The notes under the pieces were generated by a model. It saw nothing but the letters and a program-made list of their open reading frames with translations. It did not search any database and had not been told where the DNA came from. Both the position numbers and the translations under genes were made by a program. From Inquilinus ginsengisoli_A (GTDB taxonomy: Bacteria > Pseudomonadota > Alphaproteobacteria > DSM-16000 > Inquilinaceae), in assembly GCF_031453975.1 (NCBI RefSeq), contig NZ_JAVDPW010000012.1:1-64000 (forward strand): DNA of 64,000 nt, given 5' to 3'. Below, piece by piece: positions 18,666 to 26,919 of this stretch (its first letter is position 1; each line of letters opens with the position of its first letter).

Positions 18666-19464
18666 CGCCCGCCTCCACGGCTGTCGCTTCGGCATGAGTG
18701 GCGGTGCGGCCTTGGGCCGCGTCGTGCGGCGCCGGTTCGCCATTCATCGCCGCCTCGAGATTGGCATGCAGTGCCAGCAGATGGCGCCGCATCGCCGCCT
18801 CGGCGCCGGCGCCGTCATGCCGCGCGATCGCGGCCACGATATCGGCATGCTGGCTGGTGTAGGCGCGCAGCCGGATGCGGTTGCGCGCCGCCTCGCGCAG
18901 CCGGCGCCAGGACGGCGACTGGCGGATCCGGTCGATGCAGTCGAACAGGGCCAGCAAGAGGCCGTTGCCGGCGGTCTCGGCGATGTGGCGGTGGAAGGCG
19001 CTGTCCCACAGCTCGTGCCCGTCGCCATCCGCCGTGGCCGCGGTCTTGCGCTCGATCCGCTGCAGCGCGGCGACAGCTTCGGGGGTGGACCGCATTGCCG
19101 CCATCCGGGCGAGCGCCGGCTCGATCTGCAGCCGCGCCTCCATCACCTCCAGCGGGCTGGTGCGGTCGGCCAGCGACGCGATCAGATGCGGCTGCACCGC
19201 GGGGCGACGGCCGGCGAAGGTGCCCTTGCCCTGATGGCGCCAGATGCTGCCCTCGGCCTCCAGCACCTCCAGCGCCCGGCGCACCGCGCGGCGGCCGACC
19301 CCGATCTTGGCAGCCAGGTCGCGCTCGGTCGGCAGCTGCCATTCGGCGCGGTCGCCCTCGGCGTCCAGCAGGGCGCGCAGCCGCTCCAGCGCGACGCTGG
19401 AGTTCGACACGCCCCGCGGCGCGGGGTTGGGGTCGATCGAGCTGGGTGAAACCAAGTCAGCCAT
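18655..19464 (-). CDS. GntR-family transcriptional regulator, FCD (FadR-like) type
   Basis: The product is 269 aa starting at ATG 19464 (MADLVSPSSIDPNPAPRG); the frame is open further upstream only through repeat DNA. It has a GntR winged helix at about residues 28-95 (LPTERDLAAKIGVGRRAVRRALEVLEAEGSIWRHQGKGTF). An all-helical FCD domain follows, with the metal-ligand pattern DSAFHRHIAETAGN and a late histidine near RRHLLALH. FCD domains bind carboxylates or amino-acid-like ligands. As the first gene of the importer/ggt operon it probably controls that operon and itself. Two palindromes, one over its start codon and one 147 bp upstream, are candidate operators. Confidence 0.87.
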   Translation of the reverse strand: MADLVSPSSIDPNPAPRGVSNSSVALERLRALLDAEGDRAEWQLPTERDLAAKIGVGRRAVRRALEVLEAEGSIWRHQGKGTFAGRRPAVQPHLIASLADRTSPLEVMEARLQIEPALARMAAMRSTPEAVAALQRIERKTAATADGDGHELWDSAFHRHIAETAGNGLLLALFDCIDRIRQSPSWRRLREAARNRIRLRAYTSQHADIVAAIARHDGAGAEAAMRRHLLALHANLEAAMNGEPAPHDAAQGRTATHAEATAVEAGDGL

Positions 19465-19481
19465 TGGTCTCCCAATGGCTG
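19458..19481. promoter_or_regulatory. 10-bp inverted repeat covering the start codon of the GntR gene
   Basis: Perfect arms CAGCCATTGG (19458-19467) and CCAATGGCTG (19472-19481) are separated by four bases. The left arm contains the ATG of the regulator. Binding here would block translation or early transcription, so autoregulation is a reasonable inference. An mRNA hairpin that hides the start codon is another possibility. Confidence 0.5.
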
Positions 19482-19610
19482 CATCCGCCGTCCCGATTCC
19501 GGGCCATGCGCCGTTCCCCTGTTGATGCTTAAGGCGCCGGCCGGCCGGTCCTGAGGACCGATCCTTGCGCACGGCGCCGCTGGTCGTTGCCGACAGCCAA
19601 GCGCAAAGGG

Positions 19611-19629
19611 AACCAATTTGCAAATGGTT
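19611..19629. promoter_or_regulatory. Palindrome AACCA-ATTTGCAAAT-GGTT upstream of the GntR operon
   Basis: The 10-bp core ATTTGCAAAT is a perfect palindrome flanked by AACCA and GGTT. It lies 147 bp upstream of the regulator start, between it and a hairpin repeat. It is a candidate operator or promoter element. The size fits GntR/FCD sites, but no consensus was tested. Confidence 0.4.
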
Positions 19630-19648
19630 TCCTGGGTGGTCGCGCAGG

Positions 19649-19689
19649 TGCGTAGGTTGGGTTCGCGTGCCGCGAACCCAACCTACGCA
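19649..19689. repeat. Hairpin repeat of the GTTGGGTTCGC family, copy 1
   Basis: A perfect 19-bp inverted repeat (TGCGTAGGTTGGGTTCGCG and its complement) has a 3-nt loop. The same stem core recurs at 36688-36760 and 57851-57930. It lies between divergently placed operons. Confidence 0.85.
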
Positions 19690-19706
19690 TCGCGTATCCC
19701 CCCAAA

Positions 19707-19796
19707 TGTCATGCCACGGCTTGACCGTGGCATCCAGGGGCGGCCAGAGCGGCTCTTGGTGGCCCCTGGATTGCCCGGTCAAGCCGGGCAATGACA
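19707..19796. repeat. 90-bp dispersed intergenic repeat, copy 1
   Basis: This 90-base element begins TGTCATGCCACGGC and ends GCCGGGCAATGACA. It contains two short hairpins (CCACGGCTTGACCGTGG and TTGCCCGG..CCGGGCAA). The copy at 57943-58032 differs at only two positions. Both copies follow a GTTGGGTTCGC hairpin, so the two modules travel together here. Confidence 0.88.
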
Positions 19797-19818
19797 GATG
19801 AGGAAGGTCGGCTTGGCC

Positions 19819-20742
19819 CTACAGCGTGTCCCGGCGCAAATCCAGCCAGTCGCGCTCGGCCTCGGTCAGATCGGCGGACAGGCCTTCGATGTTGCGCCGG
19901 CTCTCCTCGATCGAGCGCGGGCCGGACAGGGCGAAGGTGGCGAAGGGCTGCGACAGCACCCAGGCCATGGCGATCTGCACCGGGTTGGTGCCCTTGGCCG
20001 CGGCCAGGGCGATGGCGCGGCGGCGGCGCTCGAAATTGTCCTCGGCGTGCCAGGCCCGCACCATCTCGGCATCGTCGCGCAGGCCGGGGTCGCCGCGCTC
20101 GGTGAAGAAGCCGCGCGCGGTCGAGGACCAGGCGAACAGCGCCGTGCCGCTGTCCTCCAGATGGCGCAGCCACTCCGGGTCGCGGGCCGAGACGCAGCCG
20201 GCCCAGACCGGTTCGACCATGCGGGCCAGGGCCAGGTTGTTGCTCAGCACCGTGAAGCCGGTCTTGCCGGTGCGCTTCGCATAGTCATTGGCCGCCCGGA
20301 AACGCTCCAGGCTCCAGTTCGAGCCGCCGAACACGCCGATCCGTCCCTCGCGGTGCAGCGCGTCGAGCACGTCGACGAACTCGCCGACCGGCACCTCGAG
20401 GTTGTCGCGGTGCAGGAAGTAGATGTCGACGCGGTCGGTGCGCAGCGCCTCGAGGCTCTGCTCCAGCTGGCTCCGCGCGGCCTCCGGCGTGCAGTTCGGA
20501 GTGTGCGCACCCTTGCCGATCAGGACGATGCGGTCGCGCACACCGCTTTTCGTGAGGTACTCGCCGAACAGCGTCTCGCAGCCGCCGCGCATGTAGACCC
20601 GGGCGGTGTCGAAGCAGTTGCCGCCGCGCTCGATGTAGTCGTCGAACAGGGGCGCCGCCCGGGTCAGGTCGTCCTGGTTGTCGACGCCCATCACCATCCG
20701 GGCCACCGGCGTCGCGACGCCGGGGATCGTGCCGTAGATCAT
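19819..20742 (-). CDS. Aldo/keto reductase
   Basis: The product is 307 aa, starting at ATG 20742 (MIYGTIPGVATPV) behind a purine-rich AGGGGGA. The aldo/keto reductase tetrad is Asp45 and Tyr50 (NCFDTARVYMRG), Lys77 (VLIGKGAH) and His111 (FLHRDN). The C-terminal NADP-binding region has FALSGPRSIEESRRNIEG. It is the last gene of the sugar importer operon, 19 bp after the GH42 gene. A role in reducing or oxidising a released sugar is inferred from context only. Confidence 0.85.
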   Translation of the reverse strand: MIYGTIPGVATPVARMVMGVDNQDDLTRAAPLFDDYIERGGNCFDTARVYMRGGCETLFGEYLTKSGVRDRIVLIGKGAHTPNCTPEAARSQLEQSLEALRTDRVDIYFLHRDNLEVPVGEFVDVLDALHREGRIGVFGGSNWSLERFRAANDYAKRTGKTGFTVLSNNLALARMVEPVWAGCVSARDPEWLRHLEDSGTALFAWSSTARGFFTERGDPGLRDDAEMVRAWHAEDNFERRRRAIALAAAKGTNPVQIAMAWVLSQPFATFALSGPRSIEESRRNIEGLSADLTEAERDWLDLRRDTL

Positions 20743-20761
20743 CCTGTTTCCCCCTGGCCTC

Positions 20762-22702
20762 TCACTCGGCCCGCCAGCAGGCCACGCCCTGCGGCGGCAC
20801 CACCGGTCCGCCCAGCAGGTAGCGCCCGGCATCCTGCACCGGCGCCGCCCAGTCGGCATCGCCGTAGTTGAAGCCGAAGGTCAGGCCGCCGCGGCGGCGC
20901 AGGCGCACCCCCTCCGGCAGCTCCACCACCTCAAGCCCGGCGCGGTGCAGCAGGTCGGCCATCGCGCCGTGCAGCAGCTCCGCGTCCGGCCAGCCGGCGA
21001 GGTAGAAGCGCCTGCCGTCGCCGACCAGGGCCGGTTCGCCGTCGGCGTAGCGGGCCAGCACCGGCAGGTCGGTCTCCAGCCATTCGCGCCAGCGCCGGAC
21101 ATGGCCCGACAGGCCGGCGCCCTCGACCGGCTCGGCCAGGTTCGGGCGCAGCGACGCGACCTGGGTGACCTTCAGCGCCAGCAACTCCTGCAGCGGCCCC
21201 GGCGGCAGCTCGTCGGGGATGCGGAAGTCGCGGGTCTTGGCGCCGCTGCGCGGACCGAACAGGGTGACGGCGTCGGTCGCGGCGAAGGCATGGCGCGCCG
21301 CCTCCGACACATGCGCCAGCGACGGCACCACCACCGCCTTGTAGCCGGCCAGCGAAGCGCCGGGGCGGACGATGTCGACATCCAGGCCCAGGCGCCGGAT
21401 CGCCTCGTACCAGCGGAACACCAGGTCGGTGTAGCGGAAGTCGCGGCCCTGCGGCTGGATCCGGGTGATCCAGGCGGTCTCGTAGTCGAACACCAGCGCC
21501 ACCGGGGCCGCGGCCGAGGCGGGCAGGGCGCCGATGCGGGCCAGCTCCGCCCCGACCTCCGTCGCCTCCTCGCCGCCCGGCGACAGCTTGCGGTCGGGCC
21601 GGTTCAGCCCGGCATGCATCTGCTCCTGCGCGTAGGGGCATTGCCGCCAGCGGAAATAGCTGACGACCTCGGCGCCATGGGCCAGCGCCTCCCAGCTCCA
21701 CAGCCGGACCATGCCGGGCTTGGGCACCGGATTCCAGGCGGCCCAGTTCACCGGGCCGGGCTGCTGCTCCATCACCCACCAGCGGCCGCGGCCGACCGCG
21801 CGGTACAGGTCATGGTTGAACGGCGCCAAGTCGGGATGCGAGGTGCGGGCCCAGCGCGCCCGCTCGTCGTCGTCGGCCGCGATCTTCTCCAGCGTGCCCA
21901 GCGGGTAGCTGTCCCAGGACGCGACGTCGAGGTCCTCGCCCAGCGGCCAGTGGTCGAAATCCTGGAAGAAGCCCATGAAGTTGTGGGTGACGAAGCGCCC
22001 CGGCGAATGCTTGCGGATGATCTCGACCTGCATCCGGTTGTAGGCGGCGACCTGGTCCGAGGCGAAGCGCCAGTAGTCCAGCCGCGCCGCCGGGTTGGTC
22101 TCGGTCACCGCCGCCACCGGCGCCTCGATCTCGCCGAAGCCGGCCACCTCCATCGACCAGAACACGTTGCCCCAGGCCTGGTTCAGCGCGTCCGGCGTCT
22201 GGTAGCGGCGGCGCAGCCAGTCGCGGAAGGCGGCGACGTCCTCCGGCCCGTAGGACAGCACGGTGTCGTGGCAGCCGAACTCGTTGTCGGTCTGCCAGCC
22301 GGCGACCGCGTCATGGCCGCCGTAACGCCGCGCCACCGCCTCGGTGATGCGGGCGCTCTCGCGCAACCAGGTCCGGCTCGAGAAGCTGGTGTGGCGGCGC
22401 GAGCCGAAGCCGCGGACCCGGCCGTCCTCGTCCACCGGCAGGATGTCCGGGTGCTTGTCGACCAGCCATTTCGGCGGCGTCGCCGTCGGCGTGCACATCA
22501 CCACCTTCAGCCCGGCGGCGCCCAGCGTGTCGATCGCCCGGTCCAGCCAGCCCCAGTCGAACCGCCCCGGCTCCGGCTCGATCCGCGACCAGGCGAATTC
22601 GGCGATGCGGACGAAGCTGATGCCGACCTCGCGCATGCGGCGGGCGTCGTCCGCCCACCAGTCTTCGGGCCAATGTTCCGGGTAGTAGCAGACGCCGAGC
22701 AT
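20762..22702 (-). CDS. Beta-galactosidase, glycoside hydrolase family 42
   Basis: The product is 646 aa, the usual length for GH42 enzymes. The TIM-barrel starts MLGVCYYPEHWPEDWWADDA. The acid/base is Glu141 (WQTDNEFG) and the nucleophile Glu312 (WWVMEQQPGPVNW), the same residue numbers as in the Thermus A4 enzyme. The trimerisation and C-terminal domains follow (VALVFDYETAW, VVVPSLAHVSEAA). There is no signal peptide, so it acts on imported galactosides in the cytoplasm. It follows the MalG-like permease gene by 33 bp. Confidence 0.93.
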   Translation of the reverse strand: MLGVCYYPEHWPEDWWADDARRMREVGISFVRIAEFAWSRIEPEPGRFDWGWLDRAIDTLGAAGLKVVMCTPTATPPKWLVDKHPDILPVDEDGRVRGFGSRRHTSFSSRTWLRESARITEAVARRYGGHDAVAGWQTDNEFGCHDTVLSYGPEDVAAFRDWLRRRYQTPDALNQAWGNVFWSMEVAGFGEIEAPVAAVTETNPAARLDYWRFASDQVAAYNRMQVEIIRKHSPGRFVTHNFMGFFQDFDHWPLGEDLDVASWDSYPLGTLEKIAADDDERARWARTSHPDLAPFNHDLYRAVGRGRWWVMEQQPGPVNWAAWNPVPKPGMVRLWSWEALAHGAEVVSYFRWRQCPYAQEQMHAGLNRPDRKLSPGGEEATEVGAELARIGALPASAAAPVALVFDYETAWITRIQPQGRDFRYTDLVFRWYEAIRRLGLDVDIVRPGASLAGYKAVVVPSLAHVSEAARHAFAATDAVTLFGPRSGAKTRDFRIPDELPPGPLQELLALKVTQVASLRPNLAEPVEGAGLSGHVRRWREWLETDLPVLARYADGEPALVGDGRRFYLAGWPDAELLHGAMADLLHRAGLEVVELPEGVRLRRRGGLTFGFNYGDADWAAPVQDAGRYLLGGPVVPPQGVACWRAE

Positions 22703-22735
22703 GACACAGCCTCGTCAGGAGCGAAGGGTGGGGCG

Positions 22736-23578
22736 CTACTTCACCGCGCCGGCGGTGATGCCGGCGACGAAATAGCGCTGCAGGAAGATGAAGACTACGA
22801 TCATCGGCAGGGTCAGCAGCGTGGCCCCGACCATCAAGGCGCCCCAGGGCACGACGTTGAGGCCGATCAGGCTGCCCAGCGCCACCGGCGCGGTGCGGGC
22901 CCCCGACTCGGTCGCGACCAGCAACGGCCACAGATAGTTGTTCCAGGAGGCCAGGAACAGGATGATCGCCAGCGCCGCCATGCTGGGCCGCACCAGCGGC
23001 AGGGCGATGGAGAAGAAGATCCGGCCCTCGCGCGCGCCGTCGATGCGGGCGGCGTCCAGCAGCTCCTGCGGCAGCGACAGGAAGGTCTGGCGCATGAACA
23101 GCACGCCGATCGAATGGCACAGCGGCGGCACGATCACCGCGATCCAGGTGTTGGACAGCGCCAGGTCGCGCGCCACCAGCACGTATTGCGGCACGATCAG
23201 CACGGCATAGGGCACGGTCAGGGTCGCGACCAGCAGGCTGAAGGCCACCTGCTTGCCGATGAATTTGAACCGGGCGAAGGCGTAGCCGGCCATGCTGGTC
23301 AAGAGCAGCGACAGCGCCGCCGAGACGGTGGCGATGCCGATCGAGTTCAGCATCGCCCGGCCGAAATTGGCCGTGTCGTCGAGGAAGGCCCAGTTCTCGA
23401 GGAAGTTGCCGCCGGGGGTCAGCGGCAGATCCGGCGAGAAGATGGCGTAGTCCGGCAGGGTGGCGAACACGCCCATCAGGTAGAGCGGCGCCAGCCACAG
23501 AAGGGCCACGGGCGCCAGGCCGCCGGTGAGCAGCCAGCTGCCCCAGCGCCGGCGCGATCCGATGGTGCGGAGCATCAT
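22736..23578 (-). CDS. Carbohydrate ABC transporter permease (MalG-like)
   Basis: The product is 280 aa. GGAGG precedes a double ATG at 23578/23575, and either could be used. Six membrane helices are predicted. The EAA loop is LPQELLDAARIDGAREGRIFFSIALPLVRPS, and the C-terminus FLQRYFVAGITAGAVK is the standard ending of MalG-type sugar permeases. It follows the MalF-like gene by 10 bp. Confidence 0.9.
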   Translation of the reverse strand: MMLRTIGSRRRWGSWLLTGGLAPVALLWLAPLYLMGVFATLPDYAIFSPDLPLTPGGNFLENWAFLDDTANFGRAMLNSIGIATVSAALSLLLTSMAGYAFARFKFIGKQVAFSLLVATLTVPYAVLIVPQYVLVARDLALSNTWIAVIVPPLCHSIGVLFMRQTFLSLPQELLDAARIDGAREGRIFFSIALPLVRPSMAALAIILFLASWNNYLWPLLVATESGARTAPVALGSLIGLNVVPWGALMVGATLLTLPMIVVFIFLQRYFVAGITAGAVK

Positions 23579-23588
23579 CGTTGCCTCC

Positions 23589-24542
23589 TCAGGCCTGCTT
23601 GCCGCGGGTGAGCACCAGGTTGAGCGCCGCCAGCACCGCCGCCATGCCCGCGATGGTGTAGGCGATCGCCGCGGCATAGCCGAAGTTCATGCTGACGAAA
23701 CCCTGCTTGTACAGGTAGGTGCCGAGGGTCTCGGCGCCGCCGCCCGGCCCGCCGCGGTCGGTGATCAGCCAGGGCTCGGTGAACAGCTGCGTGGTGCCGA
23801 TCACCGACAGCACCAGGCAGAAGATCAGGATCGGCTTCAGCAGCGGCAGGGTGATGCGGAAGAAGCGGTCGAACGGGGTGGCACCGTCGATCGCCGCCGC
23901 CTCGTACAGGTCGCGCGGGATCGACTGCAGCCCGGCCAGCAGGATGATGGCGTTGTAGCCGGTCCAGCGCCAGGTCATCGCCACCATGACGGTGGACAGC
24001 ATCGCGTTCGGGTCCTGCAGCCATTCGACGGTGGGCAGGCCGAGCGCCGCGAAGGCGTGGTTGACGGCGCCGAACTGGCCGTTGAACAGCACCCGGAACA
24101 CCGCGGAATAGGCCGCGTCGCTGACCACCACCGGGGCGAAGAAGGCGAAGCGGTAGATCGGCCGCAGCTTCAGCAGCGGCGAGTTCAGGGCCACGGCCAG
24201 CAACGTCGCGAGTGTCAGCATCACCGGCACCTGGATCGCCATGATGGTCAGCGTGTTTCCCAGCGCCGCGTGGAAGGCGCGGTCGACCCACAACCGCCGC
24301 CAGTTGACCGCGAGGTTCCAGCCCCAGGGATTGACCCGCGTGTTCTGCAGCGACAGCAGTGCCGAATCGATGATCGGCCAGCACCAGAACACGGCGAAGA
24401 CCAGGAAATAGGGCAACAGGAACCAGTACGGCGCCAGTGCGTGCCGCCGGCGCCGCCACCCGCCCCGGATATCCAATGGAACGGCGGCTGAGGCCCCGGG
24501 TGTCCGCGGGGCCTGGATGCCGGCTCGGGTGGCGGTTCCCAT
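23589..24542 (-). CDS. Carbohydrate ABC transporter permease (MalF-like)
   Basis: The product is 317 aa from ATG 24542 (MGTATRAGIQAPRTP); a GTG at 24545 would add one residue. Helix 1 is at about residues 37-58 (LAPYWFLLPYFLVFAVFW). The EAA loop is PRDLYEAAAIDGATPFDRFFRITLPLLKP. It lies four bases after the binding-protein stop and forms the channel with the MalG-like partner. Confidence 0.9.
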   Translation of the reverse strand: MGTATRAGIQAPRTPGASAAVPLDIRGGWRRRRHALAPYWFLLPYFLVFAVFWCWPIIDSALLSLQNTRVNPWGWNLAVNWRRLWVDRAFHAALGNTLTIMAIQVPVMLTLATLLAVALNSPLLKLRPIYRFAFFAPVVVSDAAYSAVFRVLFNGQFGAVNHAFAALGLPTVEWLQDPNAMLSTVMVAMTWRWTGYNAIILLAGLQSIPRDLYEAAAIDGATPFDRFFRITLPLLKPILIFCLVLSVIGTTQLFTEPWLITDRGGPGGGAETLGTYLYKQGFVSMNFGYAAAIAYTIAGMAAVLAALNLVLTRGKQA

Positions 24543-24546
24543 CACG

Positions 24547-25854
24547 TCACTCGGCGACGGGAAGGCCGGTCGCGGCGGAGATCTGCTCGGCCGCCTCGTC
24601 CAGGGTCTCCTTGGCCGATTTGCCGTTGCCCTTCATGTAGGCCAGCAGGATGCCGTCGGCGATGCCGTCGGCCTCGGCGAAATATTGGGTGCCGCGCGCC
24701 GGCTTGATCTGCGACAGGGTGGCCAGCACCACCTCCCAGACCTTCTGGCCGCCCCAGTAGGGCTGGGGCTGCTGGATGTAGGGATCGTTGATCGCCTCCG
24801 GCAGGGTCGGCACCAGGCCCGAGGCCTTGAGCTGGGTGATCTGGCTGTCCGGCCGGCCGAGCGCGAAGTTGATGAAGGCCAGGGCCGCCTGCGGGTTCTT
24901 CGAGGAGGCCGGGATGGCGAGGGACGAGCCGCCGATATTGGCGGCGCGGTTGCCGCCGGCGGCGAAGGCGGGCAGTTGGAAGACGCCCCATTTGCCGCTC
25001 AGCTCCGGCGCGTTGCCGCGGACCGAGCCCTCGTACCAGGCGCCGTAGACCGAACTGGCCAGCCGGTTGGCCTTGATCGCCTGCAGGCTGCCGTCCCAGC
25101 CGGCGTTGAGGAACAGGTCGGCGTCGGAGATCTTCTTCACCGTCTCCAGCGCCTGGACGCAGCCGGCCTGATTGACCGTGACATTCTCGCCGGTCTCGTC
25201 GAAATAGGCGCAGCCGGCCTGGTTGGCCAGGATACGGAACCAGGTCGTGCTGATCGAATCGGTGTTGTTCGAGACGAACTTCACGTCGGGGCCGGCCTTG
25301 GCCTGCACCGCCTTGCCGGCGGCGATGAAATCGTCCCAGGTCGCGATCTTGGCCGGGTCGACGCCCGCGGCCTCGTACATGTCGCGGCGGTAGAACACCA
25401 CGGCCGGGCCGGAATCCCAGGGCATGGCGTAGATCTTGTCGCCGACGGTCAGCTCCGTGAGCTTGAACTTGGGGAACTTGGCGAGGAGGTCGGCCTCCTT
25501 CGGGTCCAGCGTCTTCAGGTCTGCGAAGCAATCCGGGAAGCGGGCCCAGAACACCGAGGATTCATGGTTCTCGACCGAATAGACGTCCGGCATGTTGACG
25601 CCGCCGGCCGAGCAGCCGGCCAGGCCGCGGTCGTAGACCGGCTGGTTGCCCAGATCCTCGACCGTCACCTTGACGTTCGGATAAGCCTTGTTGAAGTCGG
25701 GGACCACGGATTTCAGGGCCGTCGCCGCGACATTCCAGCTCCAGACCGTGATCTCGCCCTTCAGGTCCGATTGCGCCAGCGCCGGCCCGGCCGCGGCCAG
25801 CCCCAGCGCGACGGTGCCGATGAGAATTCCGGCGATCCTGCCGAAGCCACTCAT
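24547..25854 (-). CDS. Sugar ABC transporter substrate-binding protein
   Basis: The product is 435 aa, starting at ATG 25854 behind GGAGGAG. The signal peptide is MSGFGRIAGILIGTVALGL plus AAAGPALA, cut before QS. The mature protein is a family 1 (MalE/UgpB-like) binding protein: EITVWSWNVAATALKSVVP, VVFYRRDMYEAAGVDPAKIATWDDF and a C-terminal helix rich in acidic residues. The GH42 gene downstream suggests a beta-galactoside ligand. No MalK/UgpC-type ATPase is encoded nearby, so a shared ATPase from elsewhere is likely. Confidence 0.9.
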   Translation of the reverse strand: MSGFGRIAGILIGTVALGLAAAGPALAQSDLKGEITVWSWNVAATALKSVVPDFNKAYPNVKVTVEDLGNQPVYDRGLAGCSAGGVNMPDVYSVENHESSVFWARFPDCFADLKTLDPKEADLLAKFPKFKLTELTVGDKIYAMPWDSGPAVVFYRRDMYEAAGVDPAKIATWDDFIAAGKAVQAKAGPDVKFVSNNTDSISTTWFRILANQAGCAYFDETGENVTVNQAGCVQALETVKKISDADLFLNAGWDGSLQAIKANRLASSVYGAWYEGSVRGNAPELSGKWGVFQLPAFAAGGNRAANIGGSSLAIPASSKNPQAALAFINFALGRPDSQITQLKASGLVPTLPEAINDPYIQQPQPYWGGQKVWEVVLATLSQIKPARGTQYFAEADGIADGILLAYMKGNGKSAKETLDEAAEQISAATGLPVAE

Positions 25855-26015
25855 GATCTCCTCCCTCGTGTCTCGTTGGGACGAACGGGCCCGCGGGCGG
25901 AAGGTCGAACCCTCTCCGCGGGGCTTATCGCCATGTTGCGCAGGGAGTATGAATCCGATATTTCCGCATGTCGTCCGGATAAGTGGCAGATTGTTCCTGG
26001 ATCCTAAGGCATCCG

Positions 26016-26876
26016 ATGAGCCGAACCGCGACCGCACGCATACCCAGGCTTCCGGGCCTGTCGGAACGCATCGTCAGCGCCGACGCGCGGCGGCAGGTCC
26101 TGGTCATGCGCCACGCCCACCAGCACAGCCAGATCGAGCTGAACTACATGCTCGAAGGCGCCATGACCTACCTGTTCAACGGCCGCCGGGTGACGATCGG
26201 GGCCGGCGATTTCGTGTTCTTCTGGGGCGCCATCCCGCACCAGGCGATCGAGGTCTCGAGCCCGGCCAGCTTCGTCTGCCTGTACCTGCCGATCGAGATG
26301 TTCCTGAGCGCGGCCCTGGGGTCGCGGCTGAAGAGCGCCGTGCTCGGCGGCGGCATGATCGGCGACCAGGCGGCGCTGCCCTTCGACGCGGCGCAGTTCC
26401 AGCACTGGCACGCGGAGCTGCGCCGGGGCGACGATGCGATCACGGCGCTGGTGCGCCAGGAGATCGAGCAGCGGCTGCGGCGCAGCGACCTGTGCGGCTG
26501 GCAGGTGCTGTCCGACACCAGCGACGCCGGCGCCCGGGGTGACGGCCGGCACGAGAAGGTCTGGGCGATGGCGGGCTTCATCGCGGCGCGGGCGACCGAG
26601 CCGATCGCGGTGGCCGATGTGGCGGCGTCGGTCTGCCTGCATCCGAACTACGCCATGGCGATCTTCCGCGACAGCCTGGGCATGACCATCGGCGGCTACA
26701 TCACCCGCCAGCGCCTCTATGTCGCCCAGGCGCTGCTGCTCTCGACCGACACCGACATCGTCTCGATCGCCTTCGAGGCGGGCTTCGGCTCCGCCTCCCG
26801 CTTCTACGAGGCCTTCAGCCGGCACTTCGCGATGCCGCCCCGGCAGTTCCGCATCACCCATCGCGGGGCGGGGTGA
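26016..26876 (+). CDS. AraC-family transcriptional regulator of the beta-galactoside operon
   Basis: The product is 286 aa. I prefer ATG 26016 (MSRTATARIPRLPG), with AAGG eight bases upstream, to a GTG at 25983. The N-terminal half is a cupin sensor (RHAHQHSQIELNYMLEG, GDFVFFWGAIPHQ). The C-terminal half has two helix-turn-helix motifs (VADVAASVCLHPNYAMAIFR and SIAFEAGFGSASRFYEAFSR). It is divergent from the importer/GH42 operon across 161 bp and probably activates it. Confidence 0.87.
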   Translation: MSRTATARIPRLPGLSERIVSADARRQVLVMRHAHQHSQIELNYMLEGAMTYLFNGRRVTIGAGDFVFFWGAIPHQAIEVSSPASFVCLYLPIEMFLSAALGSRLKSAVLGGGMIGDQAALPFDAAQFQHWHAELRRGDDAITALVRQEIEQRLRRSDLCGWQVLSDTSDAGARGDGRHEKVWAMAGFIAARATEPIAVADVAASVCLHPNYAMAIFRDSLGMTIGGYITRQRLYVAQALLLSTDTDIVSIAFEAGFGSASRFYEAFSRHFAMPPRQFRITHRGAG

Positions 26877-26919
26877 GGGTCGGGACGCCGGTCCCGCCCC
26901 TCACCCCGCCGCCTCCGGC

